Assembly: GCF_043290135.1 (NCBI RefSeq)
Contig: NC_134702.1
Span: 192,418,491 to 192,482,490 of the forward strand
Direction: 5' to 3'
Source of the DNA: Rhipicephalus microplus
Taxonomy: Eukaryota > Arthropoda > Arachnida > Ixodida > Ixodidae
Length of the DNA stretch: 64,000 nucleotides
The notes beneath the pieces are model-generated. The model was not told the origin of the DNA and searched no databases. It saw nothing but the letters and a program-made list of their open reading frames with translations. The position numbers and the translations under genes are program-made. Every line of letters starts with the position of its first letter. Within the stretch, counting starts at the first letter, position 1. Shown here piece by piece: positions 9,818 to 19,668 of this stretch.

Positions 9818-12600
9818 TTGGCTTCACTGGAAGAAGTGGGATGCATAACTCCAGCCACATGGGTCCATTTCAAATCTCACTGGCACCTCATAGCTCAGAA
9901 GGCAGAAAAAGCACGCCACGCTCACCTCACGGCCAAGATGCATGATATCATCCGACGAATTCGAATTATAGAAAGAGGTGGATCAACCATGTTCGCTATG
10001 CTCAATTATATTGAAGCACAAGATACCAAATATCAAAATATTTTAAAGCTGATGTCTCAGGCTACAAGGCTCGTAAAAAATACACTTCTCGACAGATCAT
10101 ATCGAAAACTTGGCACATGCACGATAAACCATCTTTGTCAATGCAAGCCCCGCTACAATTATGAGGCGCTAAGAGGATGGTACCATTCTTAATGACCCTG
10201 AAGAATTTAGAGAAATTTTCCGGGCCTACTTTGCAAAACTGTTTGCTGCTGACAACGACGCACAGGAAAACGAATTTAGATCCAAAATTTCAGCCTTTTG
10301 CAAAGGTTTGTCATTGCTGTGCTGAGAAGACGGTTTAGTATTGTGTGCAGAAACTGCTAAAGAAGAAGCATAGTACGCTTTAAAATAATGAATACGTCCA
10401 CGTCAGCAGGACCAGACACAATACTCAGGAGATTTTACCAGCGTTTCTTGAAATTTTCGGGACATGCTATCGCTGATCTAGTGATTATTTCGTTATATGA
10501 TGGCAAAAAACCGCAGTCTTCCTGCGAAGGAAGGGTAACTCAATGCTGAATTAGCGTATGAAGCCATCATGTCAAAAATTGTGGAAACCCATTGTCCTGC
10601 TAAACATGAACTATAAGTTAGTAGCCATGCTGCTATCATGGCAAGTGCAGCCTTTCTTGGATGAAATTGTGTCACCATTGCAATCACGTGCATTACCAGG
10701 ACGTTGCGTGTTTTTAGCTTCTTACAATCATCAGAGACCACTTCGTATATGCCCAAGAAAAACATATCTAAGAATTGTTTATTTTTTTTGATCAGGTCAA
10801 AGCATTTGATAGCACTGAACATGAGTATATTTTCGGTATTTTGCGCTATTTTGGCTTCCTAGAGCAGTATGTGCGACTGGTAGAAATACTTCATAAAGAT
10901 CTATCAAGCTGTCTTTATTTCGAATACGAAATGACCAGAAGCTTTTAGATTAAAAAAAGCGATGATCTATCAAGCTGCCTTTATTTCGAATATGAAATGA
11001 CCAGAAGTATTGAGATTAAAAAAAGTGATACAGGCCTGTCCGTAGTCCCCGGTATTATTGATTTCGTCTCTACAGCTTTTCATTTGAAAGGTTGATTGAT
11101 TGATTGATTGATATGTGGGGTTTAACGTCCCAAAACCACCATATGATTATGAGAGACGCCGTAGTGGAGGGCTCCAGAAATTTTGACCACCTGGGGTTCT
11201 TTAACGTGCACCCAAATCTGAGCACACGGGCCTGCAACATTTCCGCCTGCATCGGAAATGCAGCCGCCGCAGCCAGGATTTGAACCCGCGACCTGCGGGT
11301 CAGCAGCCGAGTACCTTAGCCACTAGACCACCGCGGCGGGGCCATTTGAAAGGTTGCAAACTGCGAGTGCATAGTGGGTTTCTCGATGCCAGACAGTGAA
11401 ATCTTCAAAAAATGTCGCATCCGCCAAAGATACTTTGGTTTTTTTTTCGTAACTTGTCTTGCAAATGCACGTTTCTTGATATTTTCGCTTAGTATTTCTA
11501 TCTATTTTGTGCTCTTTTAAACAGAACCAAATGTAAGCTTTTGCGCTTTGGAGTCTTCAGCGAACTATTGGAAGGAGACGTCGAATATGTTCAAGCTGCT
11601 AAGGTGTTGGGCGTTTACTTTGAAAAACGAGACGTCTCAAAAAGGACCTAGGATGACGTGCTTAATAGATTTACCAATGTTATATTGGCAGCCACTCAAT
11701 TTAACCTGTCACTAACGGCAAAAGCAAAAGTAATTAAGACACAGGCATGCGCTTTTGCGTTTTACATAGCACACAATGACCTTTTATCTCGCCATGTAAC
11801 AGGACCTATAACTTCCGTTGCGGAAACCTTCCTCTGAGGTGGAAAACCAGTGAAGGTTCAAAGCTAAATTTTACAGCTTGCCGCAAGCCGTGGAGGCCTG
11901 GGTCTACAGACATACCAACGTTCACAAAAGCACTGGCTGCAAAAACAGTACAGAAGTTCATCGATTACAAAAATTACCCCGGGCCCTAGTTCTTGATGTA
12001 CTGGAGCCGCACACTGAAAAAGACTTTTGCGGCAATTATGTTCGGCTACGAGCAGACATTCCGCTTACAGAGCTGCCTGTAACGTAAAACTAACAATCGA
12101 ATCAATTGGTTCGCGCAATCTGCATGATGTTTCGTCACAGGAAATAAGTGAAATGGTGACAAGTAGCAGCACACTGACCAAAGAAGAAGAAAAAGCATCC
12201 TGCACGAAAAAATCCAAACTCTGGCAGCGCAATCACGTACCCAACCAGGTGCGCGACATTGACTGGTTGAGAAGATGATGAAAATTGCCTACGCATGACC
12301 GGTTAGCACATTGGGGAGTCGTTCCAAATAACCACTGTCAAAACTGCGGCAAAAGTCAGATGTTCCAACATGCTATGTTTTAGTACTCGGCGGCAAAAGG
12401 CGTCTGTCAAATGGTGTGACGCCTCTTTGACTTTCGCACAGTACGCACGGAAAAACAACATGGGCTGTTTGCAAGACTGATTTTCTTAGTGACTTTGTGT
12501 GTAGTGTGGCAGCCACGTGGTTCAGCGGAAGTACGGAAAAAGCCTCAAAGAGGCGCCTATCCCGCACTCCAGAAAATAGGGCTCATTGTATAGAATTACC
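9818..12600 (+). pseudogene. LINE reverse transcriptase remnant (copy A)
   Basis: The 124-codon frame at 9,818-10,192 (FKSHWHLIAQKAEKARHAH and onward) is the helical linker between endonuclease and RT. Fragments in shifting frames follow: TSAGPDTILRRFYQRF (about 10,397-10,445), ALPGRCVF (about 10,690), DQVKAFDSTEHEYIFGIL (the palm motif with catalytic Asp, about 10,792-10,845), and thumb and C-terminal remnants to about 12,600. No intact YxDD box is readable, and the SINE at 11,095-11,342 interrupts the area. The same remnant occurs in SD-B, and in part in SD-C at 51,912. Confidence 0.75.
11095..11342 (-). mobile_element. tRNA-derived SINE (Ruka-like), copy A
   Basis: On the minus strand the head reads like a tRNA. 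An A box (TGGTCTAGTGG, reverse of 11,320-11,330) and a B box (GGTTCAAATCC, reverse of 11,276-11,286) form an internal RNA polymerase III promoter. The body (GGGGTTTAACGTCCC on the plus strand) and an AATC-repeat 3' tail at 11,095-11,115 follow. Exact 14-bp target repeats CATTTGAAAGGTTG lie at 11,081-11,094 and 11,343-11,356. It resembles the tick SINE Ruka, but I give that name from memory and have not checked it. It is present in all three duplicate copies. Confidence 0.9.
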
Positions 12601-12935
12601 TCAATAGGCAGCTGAAAGCACATGGCGAGGAGGATTTTCATTGATGATTTCATACACGTTTCTTCAGAGTAAGGGAGGGACAACTGAAGTTGCCAGTTGT
12701 TCCGTACTTGTCATACACTCACTCCTGTTCGCATGCATACCTAGTATTCTGTGAATTGTTATTCACTCGATTCATTTTAATTTTTTTTCCAACTTGTAAC
12801 ATATGAATACACGGTCATAAGTTAGATTTTTGTGCTCATTTGTAAGATGCATGCACTATCTTTACTTGTTTTCGATGTTTCCTTTGTGTATGTACATACA
12901 CGTTAAATGTACAATAAAGCTTCCCTTTCTCAATT
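12601..12935 (+). other. LINE 3' untranslated end with polyadenylation signal
   Basis: Non-coding, AT-rich sequence after the last RT remnant, ending with AATAAAGCTTCC at 12,913-12,924. LINE 3' ends commonly carry such a signal. No clear A-tail or target repeat is visible, so the exact boundary is a guess. Confidence 0.5.
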
Positions 12936-14475
12936 GCCGAACGCCAACAGCTCATCATAACCCCAGTTAGATGGCTTCCGCAGCCATCATCTTACGGATG
13001 GCACGGCTTCACTCGTGAGCGAGAGTTTCTACTCCAACAATTAATTTAAACATCCTTGTTCATCGCTAACAAGCTACAGAGCACACTACATTACCTTCAT
13101 AAATTCTAGGTGGACGACAATCACCAGCTTCTCCGCAGTGCATGTTTGCTAGTGGCGTAGGAAAAAAATTTGCTACTCTACTAAGTAAAGATAGCAAATG
13201 CAATCACTTCAGTGGGTCAAGGCGCTGAATGGGCAATGACTGCGCTTCCTAGGCAGAAGGTTACTGCTGCGGCACCTCGCTTGTTTAATACGCTTGATAT
13301 AAGCATGTTCATGGATGTGAATAATTTTATACACTCTGACACTGCTGTAACAAAATCGATTTCCCCAATCTATGTGCAGTTTATTTGATAACAGTATTTT
13401 GTACATAAATGGTCCAACAGCTTGCAAACATCGGCCTGGAGAGCCGTCGCAATTTTACGCGACATCACTAGATAGCTCATTTCGCTAAACTTTGCTTGTC
13501 GGTGGCGTCGGTGGTGTCGGCGTAAGAATTTTTGGTTGAGAACGAAAAGCAACGTTGTCTGTGATAACAGAAATAATTTGATGTATTTTCACGAGGATTA
13601 GCCGCACGAGAACAAATAGGAAGGCGATAGTATGAGTGCATGTGGTGCTGCATGTGCGCGAGTGCAAGTGTGCATTCGTGTGTGCACATGCGTGCCAGTG
13701 TGTGCGCGCGTGCGCTGACGTCGCTGTCGCGTTCTTCTTGCACAGCAAAATGAACAAAAACTTTGTCAAAAGCTTGCAAGTAATGTACTACGACATTTAC
13801 ACATCCTGTATTAGAACATAAATCGACACACTACCCTTGCTATGTTCTTCCTGTTAGCCTCACACAAATAGCTCTATTTCATGCTCTGGCAGTGTAAGCT
13901 GCAAGATATGGTCGGAATTCGTTCATTGGGCCCCGAAAGTCGACCTTAGGTTAACCCTTACTACACTCATATTTGGACTGTCGGGCCAGGGCCGTCAGCC
14001 ATACTTTGCATTATTTCACGCTGCCACACGGACTTTTACTTAAGGAAGCACTTATCAAAAAGTGATAGTGTGCGCACCATTTAAAAGAGTATACTGTGTG
14101 CAGCTCGTTCTGAAGCCTCTGAACCCGGATGTCAACAATCACGTTTCGCGTTTGTCGTGGCATTGAAGGCTTTCTAAGGACTTCGCTCTAATAAACAGTG
14201 CTGTGTCGCAAGAACCGTGGTCGGAAATGCACCTGCACTGTTGCGATACGGTGAAAATGAAGTACTAGGGAAACCCACAAAAAATGAGAAAGTATGACTT
14301 GACGACCTCAAGCATAGCAAACTTATTATAATAACGTGAATATAGCGAACGTAAAAATACAAGGCTGCATCAGAGAAATTTTATGTACAATTATTTCTCT
14401 CCACCCTTTATCCACGTTTATTTTTTTGGTCCCATTAGGAATAAATGAGGCAGCTCGAAACAGTGGCAACTCATT
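12936..14475. other. No gene seen; TG-rich low-complexity patch
   Basis: I find no supported gene here. A degenerate alternating purine-pyrimidine patch rich in GTGTGCG words lies at 13,634-13,720 and explains the overlapping short ORFs there. The same patch is in SD-B at 37,640-37,725. Confidence 0.6.
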
Positions 14476-15118
14476 TTAAAACAAGAAATAATTTTCCGGC
14501 GTGATGAGGTACTGAGTCGGTAGTGCATAGGCCCGCACTATTAGCTTCCTGGTGAGAAGCGTCCTCCTCGTCATGTGGAGTAGGTCCGTCACTGCTGAAG
14601 TCAAAGCGCAGCCTTTTGCATGCGTGCCTGTTGATTCATCATTGCCATCTTGTGGAGTCGCTGCCTGCACCGGCGATAATATTGGCGTATTTTCAGCGGT
14701 CGTGTGAGACACTGCTGATGCGGTTGAACCCTTTGGCGCCCGTCACTTCCGAGAAGTCGGCAGCGGAGCCAGTCGCTTTTGCAGAGATTCCCTGGCTTTT
14801 CGGTGCATAGAGAGATATTTCGGGCACCCCGGAAAAATTGCAGGCACAGCATCCAAAGTGAGCGTAGCTTTTTTTGGTGCGTGCAACAGGACCTCTTCTT
14901 TGTTTTCTCCAAGATGTGTGGCAGAGATTGCTTCTTCCGCGAAATGCTTCACGCACATATGGTCAGTATAGGCTCCAAGGCTCCGTCAGCTCTCGGAAAT
15001 GCCCACGGCCACTTATTCACGTGTTCTGGTTTGCGCAGATCCTTGAAATGCGACACACGCTCTATTCAAGTCCAATATTCCGACTGGCAATTCAGGAAAA
15101 ACTCTTGCCCAATTCGAG
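14476..15118 (-). pseudogene. THAP-domain protein fragment (copy A)
   Basis: On the minus strand the frame at 14,958-14,743 starts MCVKHFAEEAIS and reaches LTLDAVPAIFPGCPKYLS. This matches the second half of a THAP zinc finger: the C-x-x-H pair followed by the AVPxIF box. Upstream, in another frame, WPWAFPRADGALEPI (about 15,040-14,985) may be the middle of the same domain. Downstream, a 78-codon frame at 14,712-14,476 could be its continuation after a frameshift. THAP domains bind DNA and occur in P-element-type transposases and in cellular proteins. The N-terminal C2 half is not visible and two frame breaks are present, so I call a gene or transposase fragment. Confidence 0.72.
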
Positions 15119-15187
15119 CAGCAGCCATTGACAAGGCTGCTGATGCGTACTCAGAGTCACATGCAGCGTCTAGGTATACTTGAACTG

Positions 15188-15758
15188 CAGAAGGATCAAA
15201 ATGTGGGCCAGTTGGTAATTCATTTTCTTCGTTCAGTTAAGTGCATCACCGGAGTAGTATATAAGATACCCCTTTCTTGTGGACGTATGTACATTGGCCA
15301 GACCGGCCGATGTGTGAACGTGCGTCTCAAGGAACACAGAAGCTCGTTGAAAAATACACCTTACTCCCATTTAGCGTCACATTGCGTTTCGTGCAAGTGC
15401 CAACCCCTGTTTGAGAATACAATTATTCTGTTCCGGCATCCTCATCAAACTACGCGCGAAATTTCTGAAGCCTATCACATTTCCAGGAATACGGACCAAT
15501 GTATAAGTCATCCTTCCTTCTCACTACTTGACTGTGAATTCAGCTACCTAGATAACCCTTAGACAAGTGCCTTGATTACACGCTTCGCATGCTGCCCTCG
15601 ATTTCGTCATAATCTGTTTTGACATGCGCATTTTGTGTTTATATATGTCCTTCCGATGTGGAAAATAAATCAGTTGATAGTTGAGCGCTCGTGTTGTGTG
15701 GTTCCTCGCTTCGTCCTTTGTGTTTTTCTCTGCGCTCCCAGTTCGCTGAACGAAGAAA
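15188..15758 (+). mobile_element. 5'-truncated Penelope-like element with GIY-YIG endonuclease
   Basis: SD-B lacks this segment: the target ATACTTGAACTG occurs once there (39,182-39,193) but twice here (15,176-15,187 and 15,759-15,770), a 12-bp target duplication. The insert encodes, to a stop near 15,561, the C-terminal endonuclease typical of Penelope-like retroelements. GVVYKIPLSCGRMYIGQTGRC (15,254-15,313) holds both Tyr-containing boxes, followed by NVRLKEHRSSL with the conserved Arg and His, and a CKCQPLF segment. The RT part is absent. The 3' end has AATAAATCAG at 15,665 and an AGCGCTCGTGT word that is shared with the Penelope-like element at 42,011-44,653. Confidence 0.92.
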
Positions 15759-15770
15759 ATACTTGAACTG

Positions 15771-16199
15771 AGCAGAAAGTGCGAATCAGCTGAACAATCA
15801 CACTGGTGTGGCTCACAGGAACAGGGCAACGTGTTTCTGAGTCACAAAATTCTTTTCACACGAAGCTCTAAAGAAGATGTTCTTTCTCGCGGAAATTTCA
15901 GAATGAGCGCCGTGCGAATACCTGGTGGCTCGTACAGTAGCGCCATTTACAGTAGTGCCATCTACGTACAGTAACACAAAGAAAATAGATTATTCGGCAA
16001 CAACACAACGCACTTTCATTGAGAACAAAATTAATAATATTTATTGCTGGAACCTATAAAGCAAGACTTAACAGCATATATTAGAGATCGCACAACTTCT
16101 ACCTGTAAATGTCAAACTTCCTCGAAAAAATACACTGCAGGAAACGTCCTCCTAATTTTAATCAATATGAACTCCTAAGGCGTGGAGTTTCATTTATAG
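15771..16199. other. No gene seen; right end of SD-A
   Basis: Non-coding. It contains the short tandem AGTAGCGCCATTTAC / AGTAGTGCCATCTAC at about 15,938-15,968 and ends at the duplication boundary. The last 15 bases (16,185-16,199) are repeated exactly at 16,200-16,214. Confidence 0.6.
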
Positions 16200-16214
16200 G
16201 AGTTTCATTTATAG

Positions 16215-17340
16215 CGTATTCATCCACGACTGATGCTGCTTGCTGCAGGCTGGCCTCAATGCTGCCAAGAGAACCGTGTGTTTCCCACAGCGTGATATCG
16301 TCGGTATACAGAGCGTGCCGTACACCGGGGATATCTTTCAGCAGCGGGGGGAGATCAGCCATGGCGAGATTGAACAGAAGGGGAGAGTGGACCACTCCCT
16401 GTGGTGTTCTTCGAGTACCTAGAAGATACGGACCGTGCTTCTTGTCTTGAATGCGGAGACATGTCGGCTGTTTCATCAAGAACTGACGGATGTACCTGAA
16501 AGCATTACGCCCACTGTCTGCTTGGGTGAGATGGGTAAGATTTATTTCGTGGGTAACGTTATCAAAAGCTCCCTTGAGATCCATGGCGATGACTACCTTG
16601 TCGTCACTGGGATGTTTTACCAGCTAAATAACGTCACGGTGGAGTTGCAGGAGAATGTCCTGAGCAGAGCAATGTGGACGAAAGTTGTACATAGTGTCGG
16701 CAAAGGTTCGACGGGCCTCGAGGTAATCGGAAAGCTTATCCTTGACGATTGTTTCCATTAGCTTTCCCACACACGACGTTAAGGAATGGGGTCAGAGATT
16801 TTCGATACTTATTCATTTGCCCCGTTTTGATATAAAAGTTACCAGGGCCGTTTTCCCATCAATCTGGAGTAGTTCGCATCCCTCCTAAACTCAATTGAAG
16901 TAGTCGAGGAGGTGAAGGTATACAAGGTCTGGGAGGTTGGCTAAAAGCTTAGCCTCACTAAATCTCAACCCGGCGCTGTTCCTCGCTTCGATTTGCACAG
17001 GGCCACCTTCAGATCGTGGAATGAAAAGCAACGATTCAAGTCTGCGTTCTCTGAGCCTGCATATGAGTACGCCGGTCCAATGGGGTCCTGTCGGGCGAAG
17101 AGATATTTATCCCTAAGTGCCTGCGCCAATTTATCCGCGTCACCCGCGTAGGTGTGGAGCACACGTTGAAGATGCTTTTGCGTTTTTATGCGGGTTTTGG
17201 TGGGGTCAATGAGGGCCCTGAAAAAATGCCACGTGTTGCGGTTTGACATAAGTTTAGCAACATTGTTACAGTGCTCTACCCAATTGGAGTCAGCGAGCTG
17301 GGCCGCGTACTCAGCTGCTCCTTGGGTGGGAGCGTAGGTG
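16215..17340 (-). pseudogene. LINE reverse transcriptase, truncated
   Basis: The N-terminal RT linker (AAQLADSNWVEHCNNVAKL, then NTWHFFRALIDPTKT) reads into KSKRGTAPG near 16,965. After stops come SLTSCVGKLMETIVKDKL and FRPHCSAQDILLQL (about 16,800-16,660). The clean frame 16,584-16,215 has MDLKGAFDNV (catalytic Asp), TPQGVVHSPLLFNLAM and ALYTDDITLW (the YxDD box with Thr in the second position). It ends after VVDEYA, where the sequence becomes SD-A. The order of fingers and palm motifs is normal. The copy is inactive because of the stops and the missing thumb and C-terminus. Confidence 0.85.
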
Positions 17341-18802
17341 TACGCGGTTTGGGTCGGGGGATCACGGAGGGTGGGGACGGGGAGGCTGACCCGCCCGAGT
17401 CGCTCACCTGGGATCCCTGACGAACGTGGGTGGCCCACGATAAATCCCCCTGGCCAGCAGATTTGTGTCCTGGTGACGGCGGGTTCGGTTTGGGCGGGTC
17501 GGGTGAACCCTGCCCCACAGTAGGCCCCTTGGCTTGAGATCCATCCGGAGTTGGGCCTCGCCGGGAAGGCCCGAGAGCACCTATGCAAGGCTGCTGGGAC
17601 GGAAGAAGGTTGATAGTAGGGGGCTGAGCCCCTTGTGGCGGTTCCCGAGAGCCCGGCGTCCGTGGCTTCCATGGGTGCCAACGTTTTTTCTTCTTGGGGC
17701 CGGCTTGACCTTCCGGTGGAGCATTGTGTGGTTTAGGAGGCGGCGCCCTTTAGTGTTCCTTACAGCGCGAGTCCCCGGTGACGTGGGGCCCAGCACACAG
17801 AGCACACTTGTGCGTGCAATCGTGAGGAGTGTGGACGCCATGCGTGAGTTGAACCACTTTTTCGCAGATGCCGCAAAGGTTTGGTTTAGGGCCGGGACAG
17901 CTGTTGGGTCGACGCCCAACGGAGCCACACCGACTTCAGGCTGGCACAGTTTTTTTGTAAGGCTGCACTGGGATAAGCAGGGCGTCATAGGAGACGCACT
18001 GGAGATTCACCTTTCCGGGAAAGGTGAGATGCACCTTATTAGAGGTGGCCAGTCGCCGGACGTGGAGGATCTCGCCGTCGGGTCAATAAGGGTTTTCACG
18101 AAGAGCAGCTTTGGTGTCGTAGCTGCGCACAGTCACCGCTCCATAACATGCGTCTTGAGTGTCCATACGCAGGTACCCCAACAAGGGCACTGGTCCGGCA
18201 GGTGAGGGAACCACAAACTTACCGATAAGTTTGTCCGCTAAATGCGGGTTCGATGTGTACACCAAGATGAGATTTTGGTCCCGCACCATCACAACGGTGA
18301 CTAGCCGCTTCGCGGTCACTCTGAGGTTGGTGACGAGCGCGCTATCGACCCCATTTTGAAGAAAACGGCTGCGAGGGACAGCTGGGTCCTGGGCTTGTGC
18401 ACAACAGACGAAGTCCGTTGCTTTAGGCTTCGGCAGGGGTTGAGGCTGCCACACCGGCCTCTTGTGTCCCCGGTGCAGGCCCGTGGAGCGCGCCGCAGGC
18501 GGTGAAAATGTTGAGGAGCAGGCGCAAGCATTAGCGTCAGCAGCTGCGGCCAGGGACACCGCGTTGGCGGAGGCCACCATGTGTGCGTTGCTCGCCTGCT
18601 CTCGGTGAGCAACCACGGCAGCAAGCGCGGTGCTTTTGAAGAGTTTGGACACCTCCGGTCGGCTGTCCGAAGACGGAATGGTGGTCCACATCATGCTGTC
18701 TAGATCATATCCAGTTTGGGGGTCCGCCACGGTCGTGGCTGCGGTGTGGGGCCGGCCACCCTTTCTACCGGGAGGCGCCATGGCCATTAGGCGGAGGGAC
18801 AC
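17280..18802 (-). pseudogene. LINE ORF1 (gag-like) with zinc knuckle
   Basis: The 239-codon frame 18,802-18,083 starts MSLRLMAMAPPGRKGG; the inner Met (MAPPGRKG) may be the true start. It holds an Ala-rich segment and a folded region ending YGAVTVRSYDTKAALRE. After a frameshift, the minus strand of about 17,900-17,750 reads CGICEKVV, then HDCTHKCALCAGPHVTGD, a C2HC knuckle pair typical of I-clade ORF1 proteins. A Pro-rich tail follows with SWATHVRQGSQVS, like the SWADRV box near ORF1 C-termini. The predicted role is RNA binding and particle assembly. At least one frameshift is present. Confidence 0.8.
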
Positions 18803-18805
18803 CGC

Positions 18806-19455
18806 CGGTGTCGTCGAGATGTAAGTTGCCCATGAGCGACGGTGATGGGCACATCTTTCGAACTAAGGTATTCAGAAGAAACGAATCACATTTCTATGGC
18901 GTTGGTGAGATTTTCTAGGGAGTTTGAAGACTTAGCCCGAAGTTCTGATCAAAAATTGTCGGAGCCAGTGTGCTGCACGGCCTATATGGTTGCGCGCTCG
19001 CAGCGCTCTCCAAAAAAAGCGAGTCGAGTCGGACTTCTTCGCGGAGAGCTGCATGAGCCGTAGCTCCACTGCCGTAGCCTTCCCTTCATTGCCAAAGAAA
19101 GTTGTCCCTGAGAATGGAGCTTTCGCTTGAAAGAAAGGCGAGCAGCTGGAGAGTGCTCGCGCTGAGAGGACACGGGTTTTTATTTGGCAGCCAGGCCTTT
19201 TAGCCTGTTGAAGTTTACTAGAACTTTTGAAATTGGATATACAACAAGGCTGAAATTTAGCTACCTGCTTTTCCACAACACAGAGGGACCTATAATTGAG
19301 GACCACAGGCTGCATATGCACTAGCACACACCACGCAGTGTAGGTAGCTGTGGTGTGCAATAAAATGTTTATTTAGAACATTCAATAGTCGGATATAGCC
19401 CAAGATTAGCGTCTCACCATTCGTGTAGGCAACGCATCTCCTTCAATGAATAAAT
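18806..19455. other. No gene seen
   Basis: The 142-codon minus-strand frame at 18,932-19,360 has no recognisable motif and no second copy in the window. I see no promoter or repeat signal here that I can defend. Confidence 0.5.
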
Positions 19456-19650
19456 TGTGAGTGCTCGGCAACGTAGACATGGCGATGATATGGCGAAAAA
19501 GACTTTAGTAAATAGGAGCTAAGGCATCAATAAGGCATGAGCAGTCGGGCGGGTTTGACCACTGTATTACACTATAGGAATAACACTACGAAACCGCGTC
19601 TCGACTAGCTAAACATGAAGCACAAGGTTTCCAGATTGCGTGCAGTCTCA
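19456..19650 (-). repeat. 3' LTR of the gag-protease element
   Basis: It aligns with 22,671-22,844 through shared strings such as GGCGATGATATGGCGAAAA, AGGAGCTA and GACTAGCT, with about twenty extra bases relative to the other LTR. It starts TG and ends CA. Confidence 0.75.
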
Positions 19651-19657
19651 AATACAG

Positions 19658-19668
19658 CCCCCTTTTTT
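19658..19668 (-). promoter_or_regulatory. Polypurine tract (plus-strand primer) of the gag-protease element
   Basis: The minus strand reads AAAAAAGGGGG seven bases from the inner edge of the 3' LTR, the position expected for the primer of plus-strand DNA synthesis. Confidence 0.6.

Larger units (their letters stand above)
5012..12930 (+). mobile_element. Degenerate non-LTR retrotransposon (LINE) with nested insertions, copy A
   Basis: Pieces of one LINE lie in order on the plus strand: ORF1 (5,012-5,389 and 7,936-8,870), endonuclease (9,046-about 9,790), reverse transcriptase (about 9,818-12,600), and a 3' untranslated end with AATAAA at 12,913-12,918. It is interrupted twice, by an unclassified element at 5,390-7,935 and a SINE at 11,095-11,342. 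Every coding part carries stops and frameshifts, so it is long dead. An ALPGR-type motif near 10,700 recalls the PGR motif of Tx1-like or CR1-like LINEs, but I do not assign a clade. The 5' limit is uncertain and may lie upstream of 5,012. Confidence 0.85.
1..16199. repeat. Segmental duplication, copy A (SD-A)
   Basis: This block recurs nearly base for base at 24,004-39,622, in the same orientation and offset by about 24,003-24,007. Differences are scattered single bases, homopolymer length changes and one 583-bp insertion present only here (15,188-15,770, counting one target repeat). The right edge is sharp: both copies agree through GAGTTTCATTTATAG at 16,185-16,199 and then diverge. The left edge lies outside the window, since base 1 already matches 24,004. 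All internal elements (LINEs, SINE, THAP fragment) are shared, so the block was copied as a unit. An assembly duplicate (unmerged haplotypes) is the main alternative. Confidence 0.93.
16215..18805 (-). mobile_element. I/R1-like LINE with internal deletion of the endonuclease, cut at the SD edge
   Basis: Reading right to left, this block has an ORF1 (18,802 to about 17,280) and then directly an RT region (about 17,330 to 16,215). The endonuclease domain that should lie between them is missing, and the RT stops just after its catalytic box, where SD-A begins. There is therefore no 3' end. Two events are needed: an internal deletion (or reverse-transcription jump) and a breakpoint at 16,214/16,215. 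Clade placement by eye is uncertain (the I superfamily is favoured). Confidence 0.8.

Noticed and set aside
11276..11330. tRNA gene on the minus strand (A and B boxes)
   Set aside because: The boxes belong to the head of a SINE with body, tail and target repeats. The spacing and the lack of a foldable full cloverleaf argue against a free tRNA gene.
13485..13821. His/Thr/Cys-rich ORFs on both strands
   Set aside because: Products of the TG/CA-rich low-complexity patch at 13,634-13,720.
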